In this document: positions 17,409 through 27,101 of the stretch, one piece after another
How positions within the stretch are numbered: position 1 is the first letter of the stretch
Layout: each line of letters opens with the position of its first letter
DNA from: Phyllobacterium pellucidum
Lineage (GTDB): Bacteria; Pseudomonadota; Alphaproteobacteria; Rhizobiales; Rhizobiaceae
Assembly: GCF_013327855.1 (NCBI RefSeq)
Contig: NZ_JABUMX010000002.1
Location: forward strand, 992,001 to 1,056,000
Length of the DNA stretch: 64,000 bases
Direction of reading: 5' to 3'
Notes under the pieces: generated by a model
Databases searched by the model: none
Told to the model about the DNA's origin: nothing
The model's input: the letters and a program-made list of their open reading frames with translations, nothing else
Translations under genes and position numbers: made by a program

Positions 17409-17502
17409 CGCCGCGGGATAGTACGGGGATGCTATTGAACCGTGGATGACATCGCGGTTAAATGACCCCTCCTAGTGAGTGTGGATAGTATCACCTTATC
17501 CG
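17409..17502. repeat. Imperfect direct repeat, copy 2
   Basis: This is the second copy of the unit at 17071-17163: gatagtacggggatg, gtggatgacatcgcggt, gtgtggatagtatcacc and ttatccg appear in the same order. Together with the palindromic repeats, the two copies fill nearly the whole 745-base gap 17027-17771, in which I see no gene. Confidence 0.65.
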
Positions 17503-17577
17503 GTAAGACTGGCGTCATGCATACATCGATCCATCCATCCCGGCCTTCATCCAGTACCACCGTTATCCACCACTACC

Positions 17578-17680
17578 GCCGTCATCCTCGGGCCTGACCC
17601 GAGGACCCATAACCACGTAACCGAGCCGTACCGCATCCGAATCGAAGGTGGATCCACGGGACAACGCCCGAGGACGGCGG
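17578..17680. repeat. Second inverted pair of palindromic repeats
   Basis: One copy at 17578-17606 (gccgtcatcctcgggcctga then cccgagg) is followed by a degenerate inverted copy at about 17650-17678 (gatccacgggacaacgcccg then aggacggc). The arrangement repeats that at 17226-17324, but with more mismatches. Confidence 0.75.
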
Positions 17681-17771
17681 AGAGTAGGGTAAGAGGGGGC
17701 AGAGGCGGAGGATGCCCCGGGAGACGGTCGATCCGAGGATGGCGGTGGAGGCGAGTAGCTGATGTGGAACG

Positions 17772-18410
17772 TCAGCCCGCCAGCTTTGCGGCGTCTGCCG
17801 CAAGCCTGGTGATTTCGTCCCAGTTGCCGGCCTTGACATGCTCTTCCGGCGCAACCCACGATCCGCCGACGCAGACGACGTTCGGCAGGCTCAGATAGGT
17901 TCTGGCGTTGGCGGCGCTGACCCCACCCGTGGGACAGAACATGGTGCCCGCAAGCGGGGAAGCCAGCGATTTCAGGAAAGTCGCACCGCCTGCCTGCTCA
18001 GCCGGAAAAAACTTCAGCATCGTATAGCCTTCCTCGCGCAGCGCCATGATCTCGCCGGGCGTAATCGCGCCGGGCAAAAGCGGTACGTTGCTGTCCCTCG
18101 CGGCCTCGATCAGCTGCGGCGTTGCCCCGGGGCTGACGATGAAGCGAGAGCCCGCAGCGCTGGCCTCCTCATACTGGCGCGCATTGAGTATCGTGCCCGC
18201 GCCGACAATCGCTTCCGGCACTTCCGCGGCGACGGCGCGGATGGCGTCAAGAGCGGCGGGCGTGCGCAGGGTGATCTCGATCGCCGGCAGGCCGCCCTTG
18301 GCAAGCGCCCGCGCGAGCGGCACGGCGTGCGCAACATCGTGCACGAGAATGACCGGAATGACCGGTTGGCCCTTGAGGACGGGTAACAGCAAATCGGTCT
18401 TCTGGGTCAT
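17772..18410 (-). CDS. eda: 2-dehydro-3-deoxy-phosphogluconate (KDPG/KHG) aldolase
   Basis: The 212-residue enzyme shows the class I aldolase family pattern: the Glu site in GLPAIEITLRTPAAL, GAGTILN, FIVSPGATPQLIEAA, and the Schiff-base lysine in MLKFFPAEQAGG. Length agrees with KDPG/KHG aldolases. It splits KDPG into pyruvate and glyceraldehyde 3-phosphate in the Entner-Doudoroff pathway; no edd lies nearby, so a related 2-keto-3-deoxy substrate is possible. ATG 18410 has GGAGAG upstream, so I rejected the longer frame to 18611. It diverges from trhO. Confidence 0.9.
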   Translation of the reverse strand: MTQKTDLLLPVLKGQPVIPVILVHDVAHAVPLARALAKGGLPAIEITLRTPAALDAIRAVAAEVPEAIVGAGTILNARQYEEASAAGSRFIVSPGATPQLIEAARDSNVPLLPGAITPGEIMALREEGYTMLKFFPAEQAGGATFLKSLASPLAGTMFCPTGGVSAANARTYLSLPNVVCVGGSWVAPEEHVKAGNWDEITRLAADAAKLAG

Positions 18411-18579
18411 GTCATTCTCTCCACTAGCCTTGGGTTCAATCGATTTAGTAGCGCGGGGCGGTTTTGTCCATCGAAACCCGGAAATACTGGCAAACAAGTG
18501 CGACGAGAGTGTGAGGCGACCGCGCCGATTTGCCAAAATGCTTGAAATCCGCCTGCCGGCACAGTAGTTGGAGGCGATC

Positions 18580-19509
18580 ATGACAGACCTTTCTTCAAAC
18601 CTGCCCTTCAAAGTGGCCGCGCTCTATCGCTTTGCGCGACTGGATCACTACCAGTCGCTGCAGGAGCCGCTGGCGAAGCTTTGCTGCGGTCTCGGCATCA
18701 AGGGGACCCTCTTGCTTGCCGCCGAAGGCGTCAACGGCACTGTCGCGGGATCGGCCGCAGCCATCCAGCAGCTTGTCGATTTCCTCGATGCCGAACCCGC
18801 TATCGCCGGCATGGAGCTGAAATATTCCTATGCCAGCGAAATGCCCTTCAAGCGCATGAAGGTGCGGCTGAAGAAGGAGATCGTCACGATGGGGGTCGCT
18901 GATATCGATCCCTTGCAAAGCGTCGGCACCTATGTGGAGCCCGAGAACTGGAACGCGCTCATCGCCGCTTCGGATACGATCCTCATCGACACGCGTAACG
19001 ATTACGAGACGGCGATCGGCACCTTTGCCGGGGCAGTCGATCCGCAGACAAAGACCTTCCGCGAATTTCCGCAATGGGTCGAAGACCACCGCGACGAACT
19101 GGAAGGCAAGAAGATTGCCATGTTCTGCACGGGGGGCATTCGCTGCGAAAAGGCGACGGCTTTCGTCAAGGGCCTCGGTTTCGAGGACGTCTTTCACCTC
19201 AAAGGCGGCATCCTGAAATATCTCGAGGACGTGCCGGCCGAGGAAAGCCGCTGGGAAGGCGAATGCTTCGTCTTTGACGAGCGGGTGTCGGTCGGTCACG
19301 GTCTTGTCGAGGGTGAGGCGGAGCTTTGCCACGCCTGCCGCAATCCGATCGCGCCCGAGGACAAGCTTTCGCCGCTGTTCGAAGAGGGCGTTTCCTGCCC
19401 CCATTGCTATCATGAGCGAACCGAGGCTGACCGTGCCAGATTTGCCGAGCGGCAGAAGCAGGTGCGTCTTGCCCGGGCGCGTGGCGCCAAAGAGCACCTA
19501 GGCTCGTAG
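18580..19509 (+). CDS. trhO: tRNA uridine(34) hydroxylase TrhO (rhodanese family)
   Basis: The 309-residue protein has an N-terminal acylphosphatase-like domain ([17 protein letters not shown]), the rhodanese domain with catalytic cysteine in [12 protein letters not shown], and a C-terminal cysteine cluster (CHACRNPI ... CPHCYHE). This layout matches TrhO/YceA, which catalyses oxygen-dependent 5-hydroxyuridine formation at tRNA position 34. ATG 18580 follows GGAGGC by 5 bases; a TTG four codons upstream is less likely. Confidence 0.93.
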   Translation: MTDLSSNLPFKVAALYRFARLDHYQSLQEPLAKLCCGLGIKGTLLLAAEGVNGTVAGSAAAIQQLVDFLDAEPAIAGMELKYSYASEMPFKRMKVRLKKEIVTMGVADIDPLQSVGTYVEPENWNALIAASDTILIDTRNDYETAIGTFAGAVDPQTKTFREFPQWVEDHRDELEGKKIAMFCTGGIRCEKATAFVKGLGFEDVFHLKGGILKYLEDVPAEESRWEGECFVFDERVSVGHGLVEGEAELCHACRNPIAPEDKLSPLFEEGVSCPHCYHERTEADRARFAERQKQVRLARARGAKEHLGS

Positions 19510-19618
19510 GCCCGCGCCGCCGAAGACCGGACGACAAATCTCCTTCCTGTCATTGCAATGCCATGAACCCGGTCCTAACTAAGCCAGGCCAGTTCATGCA
19601 GCCAAAGAGGAGATTAGC

Positions 19619-20338
19619 ATGCTTGATCCGAAGAAGATTCTCGATGATTTCCTTGGAAGCAATATCCCCGGCGTCGGCACGTCCGTGCGGGACACTGCGG
19701 ACAAGGCGACGCAGATGGCCAAGGACAATCCCTTGGCGGCCGGTGCGATCGCGGCTATCCTCCTTGGCACCGGAACTGGCCGGGACGTTGCGGGCGGTGC
19801 CCTGAAGCTCGGTGGTCTCGCTGCCGTGGCGGGCCTCGCCTACAAGGCCTATCAGAATTACCAGTCGGGCAAGACGCCTGCCGAGGCCGAGCAGCCGACG
19901 GCGCTCGATGGCGAACTCTTGCCGCCGCCGAATGACTCGAGCTTCCATCCCGAAACCGCGCCGCAGGGCGAGCATGAATTTGCGCTGGTGCTGGTGCGCG
20001 CGATGATTGCGGCCGCCCGTGCCGATGGCCATGTCGATGATGAGGAGCGCAAGCGCATTGCCGACAAGCTCGCCCTTTCCGGCCTCAACAGCGATACGCA
20101 GGCGTTTCTCACGAACGAACTCAATGCGCCCGTGGACCTCGACGCAATCGTTGCCGCGGCCGTCACCGACGCGCAGAAAGTTGAGCTCTATACGGCTTCC
20201 CGCCTTGCGATCGATCCGAAGACCCGAGCCGAACGCGGCTATCTCGACCTGCTTGCAGGCCGGCTGAAACTGCCGGACAGCCTGATCGACCACATCGAGG
20301 CGACGGTCGCAAACGCCAAGGCGAATACGGCCGCTTAA
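19619..20338 (+). CDS. DUF533 / TerB-like family protein
   Basis: The 239-residue protein starts MLDPKKILDDFLGSNIPG, has a Gly/Ala-rich stretch at residues 40-80 likely to be membrane-associated (AGAIAAILLGTGTG, LGGLAAVAGLAYKAY), and a C-terminal helical TerB-like domain with VRAMIAAARADGHVDDEERKR. This is the DUF533 family (YebE in E. coli), often induced by envelope stress; the molecular role is unknown. GGAG lies about 9 bases upstream of the start. Confidence 0.88.
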   Translation: MLDPKKILDDFLGSNIPGVGTSVRDTADKATQMAKDNPLAAGAIAAILLGTGTGRDVAGGALKLGGLAAVAGLAYKAYQNYQSGKTPAEAEQPTALDGELLPPPNDSSFHPETAPQGEHEFALVLVRAMIAAARADGHVDDEERKRIADKLALSGLNSDTQAFLTNELNAPVDLDAIVAAAVTDAQKVELYTASRLAIDPKTRAERGYLDLLAGRLKLPDSLIDHIEATVANAKANTAA

Positions 20339-20378
20339 GGCATTCGTGCGGAGGAAGCACCAGTTGTCATAGAAGTCG

Positions 20379-20402
20379 ATCCTCGGGCCGAGGGCCCGAG
20401 GA
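20379..20402. repeat. Palindromic intergenic repeat copy
   Basis: Arms atcctcggg and cccgagga enclose ccgaggg. The copy lies between the DUF533 gene and ferrochelatase and lacks the flanking gccgtc element of the longer copies. Confidence 0.75.
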
Positions 20403-20545
20403 CCATGATTAAAGACAGAACCACGCGCATCCGCCTTGAAGGTTGATCATCGCATCAAAATCCAAGGACAAGCATGCGGCCTTTCGCACTCTTGCAATAA
20501 AGCCTGCCCGCTCTACGTTCCACCGCGCAAGCGTGGAGTATGGAT

Positions 20546-21595
20546 ATGGCAATTTCAGACGAGGCCCGGGTGGCGGTGCGCAAGCCCGGCGATCATCCGG
20601 CAATCGAAACGTCGAAGGTCGGCGTTCTTCTCGTCAACCTTGGGACGCCCGACGGCACCGACAAGGTTTCCATGCGGCGATACCTTGCAGAATTTCTTTC
20701 GGACAAGCGCGTCATCGAGTGGCCGCGGGCCATCTGGCTGCCGGTGCTCTACGGGATCGTGCTCAACACCCGCCCGAAGAAATCCGGCGCGCTCTACGAC
20801 AAGATCTGGAACCGCGAGCGCAATGAGTCGCCCTTGCGCACCTATACGCGTTCGCAAAGCGAAAAACTCGCCGCAGCGCTTTCCGCCCATCCCAATGTCG
20901 TCGTCGATTGGGGCATGCGCTATGGCCGGCCCTCCATCGAGGAAGCGTTGCAGCGGCTCGACCGGCAGGGCTGCAAGCTTATCGTCATGTTCCCGCTCTA
21001 CCCGCAATATTCAGCGACGACCACGGCGACGGTGAACGACAAGTTCTTCGAGGCGCTGGTCAAGATGCGATTCATGCCGGCGACCCGTACGGTCCCGTCT
21101 TATCAGGACGAGCCGGCCTATATCGATGCCTTGGCGACCTCGATCGAAAAGCACTACGCGTCGCTGGCCTATGAGCCCGAATTGCTCATCGCTTCCTATC
21201 ACGGCATCCCGCAAAGCTACTTCAAGCGCGGCGATCCCTATCCATGCCACTGCTGGAAGACGACGCGACTGCTGCGCGAACGGCTCGGCTGGGGCGAAGA
21301 CAGGCTTATCACCACCTTCCAGTCGCGTTTCGGCCCGGAGGAATGGATGCAACCCTATACCGACAAGACGTTGGAGCAGCTGGCCAAGGACGGCGTGAAG
21401 TCCGTCGCCGTCTTCAATCCGGGCTTCGTTGCCGATTGCCTCGAAACGCTCGAGGAAATTGCCGGCGAAGGCGCGGAAATCTTCCATCACAATGGCGGGG
21501 TGAATTTCACGCATGTCCCCTGCCTGAATGATTCTGACGAAGGCATGAAGGTCATCGAGACCCTTGTGCGCCGCGAATTGCAGGGCTGGATTTAG
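20546..21595 (+). CDS. hemH: Ferrochelatase
   Basis: The 349-residue enzyme inserts ferrous iron into protoporphyrin IX in the last step of protoheme synthesis. Motifs: VGVLLVNLGTPDGTD at the N-terminus, VDWGMRYGRPSIEEAL, MFPLYPQYSATTTATVND, the catalytic histidine in LIASYHGIPQSYFKRGDPY, and FQSRFGPEEWMQPYTDKTL. GGAG at 20535-20538 suits the ATG at 20546 better than the one at 20540, which it nearly touches; the difference is two residues. Confidence 0.95.
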   Translation: MAISDEARVAVRKPGDHPAIETSKVGVLLVNLGTPDGTDKVSMRRYLAEFLSDKRVIEWPRAIWLPVLYGIVLNTRPKKSGALYDKIWNRERNESPLRTYTRSQSEKLAAALSAHPNVVVDWGMRYGRPSIEEALQRLDRQGCKLIVMFPLYPQYSATTTATVNDKFFEALVKMRFMPATRTVPSYQDEPAYIDALATSIEKHYASLAYEPELLIASYHGIPQSYFKRGDPYPCHCWKTTRLLRERLGWGEDRLITTFQSRFGPEEWMQPYTDKTLEQLAKDGVKSVAVFNPGFVADCLETLEEIAGEGAEIFHHNGGVNFTHVPCLNDSDEGMKVIETLVRRELQGWI

Positions 21596-21709
21596 AGGGA
21601 CCCCGCGGGCTCGCTCGAATCGCTGCTTTGGTCTATCTTGCGCTTGCCGGCTCACGGGCGGTAACATTTTGTAACGCCGCTTGAGCGGCTGTCGGCCAGG
21701 GAGAGCAGC

Positions 21710-22699
21710 ATGCCGTTGAGCGGATTCGACTTCACCATACCGGTTCTGGTCATCCTCGTGCTCGTGGTCCTGTTTGCCGGCGTCAAGACGGTGCCGCAGG
21801 GCTATAATTACACCGTCGAGCGCTTCGGCCGCTATACGCGCACGCTCGCGCCGGGTCTCAACCTGATCGTGCCCTTCTTTGACCGCATCGGCGCCAAACT
21901 CAACATGATGGAACAGGTGCTTGACGTTCCGACCCAGGAAGTCATTACCAAGGACAATGCCAACATTGCCGTCGACGGCATCGCCTTCTACCAGATCCTC
22001 AACGCGCCGCAGGCTGCCTATCAGGTGAGCGGCCTGCAGAACGCCATTCTCAACCTGACGATGACGAATATCCGCACCGTCATGGGCTCGATGGTTCTCG
22101 ACGAACTTCTCTCCAACCGCGATGCGATCAATGACCGGCTGCTACGCGTCGTCGACGAGGCGGCGCATTCGTGGGGGATCAAGATGACCCGCGTCGAGAT
22201 CAAGGATATCAACCCGCCAAAGGATCTGCTCGATTCTATGGCAAGGCAGATGAAGGCCGAGCGCGACAAGCGTGCGGTCGTTCTTGAAGCCGAAGGCACG
22301 AGGGCGGCGCAGATCCTGCGTGCCGAGGGTCTGAAACAGTCGCAGATTCTCGAGGCCGAAGGGCGGCGCGAAGCCGCCTTCCGCGAGGCGGAAGCGCGCG
22401 AGCGCCTGGCTGAAGCCGAGGCCAAGGCGACGGAAATCGTCTCGGCCGCCATTGCCGGCGGAAACGTCCAGGCGCTCAACTATTTCGTCGCCCAGAAATA
22501 CACCGAAGCCTTCGGCAAGTTTGCCGGAAGCCCCAACCAGAAGATCATCTTCATGCCGATGGAAGCGTCTTCACTCGTCAGCACGCTCGGAGGCATTGGC
22601 GCGCTTGCACGCGATGTCTTCGGCGACGGCGCGCCGTCACCCTCGACGCCACCGGTGCGCGGCCGAACGGTACCCGGCACCGGCGGAACGAATAGCTGA
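21710..22699 (+). CDS. SPFH/band 7 membrane protein (QmcA/stomatin-like)
   Basis: The 329-residue protein has one N-terminal transmembrane helix ([18 protein letters not shown]), then the SPFH domain ([39 protein letters not shown]) and a long Ala/Glu-rich coiled coil at about residues 175-250 built of EAEG repeats. This is the stomatin/QmcA architecture, which oligomerises in membrane microdomains. The NfeD gene begins 22 bases downstream, the usual partner, so the pair acts together. Substrates are not known. Confidence 0.93.
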   Translation: MPLSGFDFTIPVLVILVLVVLFAGVKTVPQGYNYTVERFGRYTRTLAPGLNLIVPFFDRIGAKLNMMEQVLDVPTQEVITKDNANIAVDGIAFYQILNAPQAAYQVSGLQNAILNLTMTNIRTVMGSMVLDELLSNRDAINDRLLRVVDEAAHSWGIKMTRVEIKDINPPKDLLDSMARQMKAERDKRAVVLEAEGTRAAQILRAEGLKQSQILEAEGRREAAFREAEARERLAEAEAKATEIVSAAIAGGNVQALNYFVAQKYTEAFGKFAGSPNQKIIFMPMEASSLVSTLGGIGALARDVFGDGAPSPSTPPVRGRTVPGTGGTNS

Positions 22700-22721
22700 C
22701 GCCCGGCGAAGGAGCACAGCC

Positions 22722-23174
22722 ATGCTTGAGCGCCTTTTTACCGAACTTGGGCCATGGAATTGGGTGGTGCTCGGTCTCGTGCTGATGATCTTCGAAGTGG
22801 CGGCGCCCGGCATCTTTTTCCTGTGGTTCGGCATCGCAGCCATCACCGGGCTCGCGATTCTTTTTGCCGAGGCGCTTGGGCTTACCTGGCAAATACAAGT
22901 CATCATCTTCCTTGTACTCTCCGTAATTGCCGTCTTCATCGGCCGCAAGCTTATCGGCGCGACAGATGCCGTCTCCGACGAGCCATTGCTGAACCGCCGC
23001 GCCGAACAGATGGTCGGTCTTGTCGTCACGCTGGAGGAAGCAACCGTCAACGGACGCGGCAGAGCCCGCGTCGGCGATAGTCTGTGGCGGGTTAACGGGC
23101 CGGATCTCGCCGCCGGCACGCGCGTGCGCATAACCGCCGTCGATCATGGGATCCTGGTCGTTGAAGCAGCCTAG
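22722..23174 (+). CDS. NfeD family protein
   Basis: The 150-residue protein has three or four hydrophobic segments (WNWVVLGLVLMIFEVAAPG, FFLWFGIAAITGLAILFAEA, IQVIIFLVLSVIAVFIG), then the soluble NfeD OB-fold domain with LVVTLEEATVNGRGRARVGDS. It is the short NfeD1b-type partner of the preceding SPFH protein. GGAG lies before ATG 22722. Its stop codon overlaps the convergent kdsD stop within the four bases ctag at 23171-23174. Confidence 0.92.
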   Translation: MLERLFTELGPWNWVVLGLVLMIFEVAAPGIFFLWFGIAAITGLAILFAEALGLTWQIQVIIFLVLSVIAVFIGRKLIGATDAVSDEPLLNRRAEQMVGLVVTLEEATVNGRGRARVGDSLWRVNGPDLAAGTRVRITAVDHGILVVEAA

Positions 23175-24166
23175 GCCGCTCCAATACGCAACAGGTCGTG
23201 GAAGTGCACGATCCCGACCGGATAGTTCTTCTCGGTCACGATCAGGGCGCCAATATTGTGCTGGTTGAGAAGCGCAAGGGCGGCGCTCGCCAGCATGGTC
23301 GGCGGCACGGTCTTCGGATCGCGCGTCATAATGTCTTCGACATTCATGGCGATGAGGTTGCGATGCAGGTTACGCGACAGATCGCCGTCGGTGATGATGC
23401 CAGCGAGTGTGCCTTCCTCGTTCTGCACCGCAATGCAGCCGAAGCGCTTGGCTGCGAACACCTTCATCGCGTCGGGAATGGGCGTTCCGAGCGGAACAAG
23501 CGGTATCTGGTCGCCGCTATGCATGATCTCGCGTACATGGGTCAGGCTGGCGCCAAGCGACCCGCCCGGATGAAACGTCTTGAAATCCCCGGCCGTGAAG
23601 CCGCGTGCTTCCAGCAATGCGATGGCAATCGCATCGCCCATGGCAAGCTGCATCAGCGTTGATGTCGTCGGCGCAAGACCATGCGGACAGGCTTCCGTCA
23701 CGCGGGGCAACAGCAACACAACATCGGCGGCGTTCGCCAAGGCCGACGTCTCACCGGCCGTCACCGCAATGAGCGGAATACGGAAGCGCATCGCATAACT
23801 GACGATGCCCTTGAGTTCCGCCGTCTCGCCCGACCATGATAGGGCAATGATCGCATCGTCGACGGCAATCATGCCGAGATCGCCGTGGTTTGCCTCCGAG
23901 GGATGCACGAAGAACGCCGGAGTTCCGGTCGAAGCAAATGTCGCCGCAAGTTTCGAACCGATATGGCCGCTCTTGCCGACCCCGGTCACGATGATCCGCC
24001 CGCGGATCGAGGCGATCTTTTCGATGGCGCGGCAGAACGGTTCGGCCAACGGGCCGCCGAGCGCTTCGCTCAGCGCAACGAGACCGTCGGTTTCGGTTGA
24101 GATGGTCCGTTTGGCGGATTCAACCGCTGCGGATTTGTCGAGATCGGTGTGATTGATAGCCTGCAT
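23171..24166 (-). CDS. kdsD: D-arabinose-5-phosphate isomerase (KdsD/KpsF/GutQ family)
   Basis: The 331-residue enzyme has an N-terminal SIS sugar isomerase domain (VTGVGKSGHIGSKLAATFAS, PSEANHGDLG) and two CBS domains in the C-terminal half (VREIMHSGDQIPLVP, VEDIMTRDPKTVPP). It converts ribulose 5-phosphate to arabinose 5-phosphate, the first step to the KDO of lipopolysaccharide. Length is standard. ATG 24166 begins the family's usual N-terminus. Confidence 0.93.
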   Translation of the reverse strand: MQAINHTDLDKSAAVESAKRTISTETDGLVALSEALGGPLAEPFCRAIEKIASIRGRIIVTGVGKSGHIGSKLAATFASTGTPAFFVHPSEANHGDLGMIAVDDAIIALSWSGETAELKGIVSYAMRFRIPLIAVTAGETSALANAADVVLLLPRVTEACPHGLAPTTSTLMQLAMGDAIAIALLEARGFTAGDFKTFHPGGSLGASLTHVREIMHSGDQIPLVPLGTPIPDAMKVFAAKRFGCIAVQNEEGTLAGIITDGDLSRNLHRNLIAMNVEDIMTRDPKTVPPTMLASAALALLNQHNIGALIVTEKNYPVGIVHFHDLLRIGAA

Positions 24167-24317
24167 GGCGAGAACCGTTAGCGCTTTGCATCCCGGCTGT
24201 CCAATTTTTGTTCAAGGCAATGCCCGGGAATGGCATCCCAACCACCGCGAATTAGCAGGTCATTAACCATGCCTCTTTACCATCCCTCAACGTTCGAACT
24301 CATTGGCAAACCTGCAT

Positions 24318-26060
24318 ATGCATCCTCGGCACCCACGTTTGGAAGCCCCGCCCGGCGGCAGCTTCAGACCTGCCAGCATCGTCTGTCTCCTGACAGCGCT
24401 GCTCGGCACGACCGTGCTTGCCCCCCACGCACTTGCCCAGCAACAGGCCCCCCTGCGCGGTCCGGTCGGCGAAAATGTGCTGCAGGCACAGAGCAATGGC
24501 AGGCGCATTCTCGCCCAGAATACCGTTCCGCCGACGGGAACCCCACCTCCCGACAGCGGTATCCCCTCGCGACCCTACGAACCCTTGAGCCCCGGCGCGC
24601 TTCCGCCTGTGACGGGCGATGAAGGTCTTGGCCTGCGCGGCGTTCCGCTGGACAGCGATCTCCTGCCTTCCGGCCCCGCCGATGACAGCAACAATCTTGG
24701 CGCCCAGTCACCGCCAGTCGACCAGTTCGGACCGATTCCCGAGGACAGGGCGGCACGCACTGTGGCGTCGCGTCGCGTCCGCGCGGCTGTTGACGAGGAG
24801 ACGACCAATTCGATCCCAAACCCGCCGATCGAGCAGAACCGGGAGGCGAACCCGCCGGCGGGCCCGGCCGAGCGCGACAATCTACCGGAACCTGCCATCG
24901 AACGGCGCGCCATTCGCCCCGATCCAGAACCATTTGCGCCTTTTGGCATTAGAGCCGGCACGGTAACGCTGCGCCCGTCAATCAGCACGGGCCTTCGCGC
25001 CACGACCAATGCCGACGGCAGTTCCGATGGGTCCGGCGCGCTTTTGTCGGAAACGCGCCTGCGCGCCCGCGCCACAACCGATTGGTCGCGTCATTCCGCC
25101 TGGCTGGATTTTGATGGCCTCTACGACAAATCTCTCGCCGGCGAGGATTATTCGGCACCCAACATCGCCCTGCGCAGCGGATTTCAGCTCGACCTCGGCG
25201 CGCGCACCACGGTAAAGGGCGAGGTCGGCTATCGCTACCGGCAGGAAGATCCAAGCGCGCCCACGACGATCGTCGGCACCTCGAATCGCCCGGCCGTGCA
25301 GGATATCGACGCCAATCTTGGGGCGCGCCGGGAATTCGGCCAATTCTTCGCCGACGTCAAAGGCAATGTCGACCACACCACCTACGGCAATGCCGAATTC
25401 TCCGACGGCAGCACAACGAGCCAGAAGGACCGGGACAATACCTTTGCGAGTGTCGCGCTGCGCGGCGGCTTTGAAATGTCGCCGGCGATCAAGCCGTTCG
25501 CCGAGGTAGAAATCGGCAAACTGATGTATGACGAGGCGGTGGATTCCAATGGTTTCCGCCGCTCCGGCATGCGCACGGGGCTGCGCGGCGGCGTCGAGCT
25601 CGATATCCGTGAAAAGCTGACGGGAGAACTGGCGCTCGGCTACCTGCGCCAGGACATTGAGGACGATCGCCTCAATGCTGTCGAAGGCCTCAGCGTTGAT
25701 GGGGCGATCAAATGGTCGCCGCAGCGAGGAACCGACGTCGATATCGGCCTTCTCACCCGCATCGAAGGAGCGACGGCACCCGGCGATAGCGGCTCGATTT
25801 TCTATGAAGGCACGGTCGGCATTAAACGGCAGGCGCGCGCCAATCTCGATCTCAAGGCTAATCTCTTCGTTTCGCTGCGCGACAACAAGGACGATACCGG
25901 TTGGGACAAGGGTTTCGGTGCCGAGATCGGCGCTACCTATTGGTTCAACCGTTTCTTCGGTCTTGATATCAGCGCCCGTCACGAACTGACGCGCAGCGAG
26001 GTGGACACCCGCAATACGAACGAGACCAGCATATTCGTGGGGGTCACGCTGCAACGCTAG
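24318..26060 (+). CDS. Outer membrane beta-barrel protein
   Basis: The 580-residue protein has a signal peptide (SIVCLLTALLGTTVLAPHALA), a Pro-rich disordered region of about 170 residues, then a C-terminal domain of alternating beta-hairpins with aromatic girdles (GEVGYRYRQEDPS, GELALGYLRQD, LFVSLRDNKDDTGWDKGFG) ending in ETSIFVGVTLQR. This is the pattern of the BBP2-like outer membrane proteins common in Hyphomicrobiales. No ribosome site is obvious; the first ATG of the frame is 24318, with a TTG at 24303 as the alternative. Cargo or function is unknown. Confidence 0.82.
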   Translation: MHPRHPRLEAPPGGSFRPASIVCLLTALLGTTVLAPHALAQQQAPLRGPVGENVLQAQSNGRRILAQNTVPPTGTPPPDSGIPSRPYEPLSPGALPPVTGDEGLGLRGVPLDSDLLPSGPADDSNNLGAQSPPVDQFGPIPEDRAARTVASRRVRAAVDEETTNSIPNPPIEQNREANPPAGPAERDNLPEPAIERRAIRPDPEPFAPFGIRAGTVTLRPSISTGLRATTNADGSSDGSGALLSETRLRARATTDWSRHSAWLDFDGLYDKSLAGEDYSAPNIALRSGFQLDLGARTTVKGEVGYRYRQEDPSAPTTIVGTSNRPAVQDIDANLGARREFGQFFADVKGNVDHTTYGNAEFSDGSTTSQKDRDNTFASVALRGGFEMSPAIKPFAEVEIGKLMYDEAVDSNGFRRSGMRTGLRGGVELDIREKLTGELALGYLRQDIEDDRLNAVEGLSVDGAIKWSPQRGTDVDIGLLTRIEGATAPGDSGSIFYEGTVGIKRQARANLDLKANLFVSLRDNKDDTGWDKGFGAEIGATYWFNRFFGLDISARHELTRSEVDTRNTNETSIFVGVTLQR

Positions 26061-26165
26061 GCGGCCATGGCGAGGCCGGCCCTGCTGCGTCCGGAAGTTC
26101 AGCGGCACTCCGCTACTGACACCGCGTTCGTACACCCCACTGCTATCTACCCACCACGACCGTCA

Positions 26166-27101
26166 TCAACTCTGTTGAACGAGGTCGTCTCTCAGTCTCG
26201 CATTGAGCACGACAACGATCTTTCGCATGACGGCAGCGAGAGCGACGATCGGCTTTTTGCCACTGGCCGCGAGACGTTTGTAGAAGGCGGCGAACTCGCC
26301 TTTGCCGCGTGCGGCCTGCATGGCGGGCATGAAGAGGATCGTTCGAACCTCGGGCCGCCCGCCGCGGATCCTGCGATAGCCGATTGTCTTGCCGCTCTCG
26401 TTCGGGTGAGGCGCGAGGCCGGCAAGCGAGGCGGCATGGCGCCGATCCATCCGGCCGAGCTCGGGCAAGGTGGCAATGAGGGCTGCAGCCGTCGTCTTGC
26501 CGATGCCGTTCATGGCGGTGGCGATCTCGGTGCGGTGTTTGAGAGGGCCGGTTCCGGTCAGGACGGCGATGTCGCGGTCGATCTGGGCGATCTGCCTGTC
26601 GATGACGGCGAGTGTCGCCTTGAAGGTTGCAGCGAGCCGGCGGGCACCGGGTGCCTTCGACCGGTTGCGCTCGGCAACCCGCATCGCCATCAGGTCGCCG
26701 CGCCTTCGCACGAGTGCCTTGAGGTGCACCTCCCTGCAATCGGGTGCACACCACAAGGCCAGGCTCGCCCAGCGCTCCAGACCATAGGCCGACAGTTCAC
26801 GCGCATCGATCGCATCGCTCTTGCCGATCCGTCCTTTCGAACGAATGAAGGCCTTGAGCTTGCGGGTGTCGCAGCGATGGACGGCCAGTCCGCATCGCTG
26901 GCATTCCTCGATGAGAAGGGTCTCGAACCCTCCGGTCGGCTCGCAGACGGCGAGATCGGCGTTCGACCGGCTGAGGAAGCGGCGGATGTCGCTGCGCCGG
27001 TTGGCGATGGTGATCACCTTCGACCCATCGCAAACGGCGATCGTCTCCTTGGCAATATCGAAACCCAGGCAGCGTGACGGGGGATGATGCAGAAAGGCCA
27101 T
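26166..27101 (-). CDS. IS110 family transposase
   Basis: The 311-residue recombinase has the N-terminal RuvC-like DEDD domain (LGFDIAKETIAV, VCEPTGGFE, KSDAIDARELSAYG) and the C-terminal Transposase_20 domain (MNGIGKTTAAALIATLPELG, ASLAGLAPHPNESGKTIG), where the catalytic serine is expected in HPNESGKT or nearby. IS110 enzymes use a bridge RNA to choose target and donor. GAGAGGA lies upstream of ATG 27101. The stop codon TGA (26166-26168) is formed across the left element boundary, partly from the target repeat. The frame is intact, so the element may be active. Confidence 0.93.
   Translation of the reverse strand: MAFLHHPPSRCLGFDIAKETIAVCDGSKVITIANRRSDIRRFLSRSNADLAVCEPTGGFETLLIEECQRCGLAVHRCDTRKLKAFIRSKGRIGKSDAIDARELSAYGLERWASLALWCAPDCREVHLKALVRRRGDLMAMRVAERNRSKAPGARRLAATFKATLAVIDRQIAQIDRDIAVLTGTGPLKHRTEIATAMNGIGKTTAAALIATLPELGRMDRRHAASLAGLAPHPNESGKTIGYRRIRGGRPEVRTILFMPAMQAARGKGEFAAFYKRLAASGKKPIVALAAVMRKIVVVLNARLRDDLVQQS

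Noticed and set aside
17027..17771. CRISPR array
   Set aside because: Repeats are few, palindromic, in both orientations and irregularly spaced; no cas genes are present.
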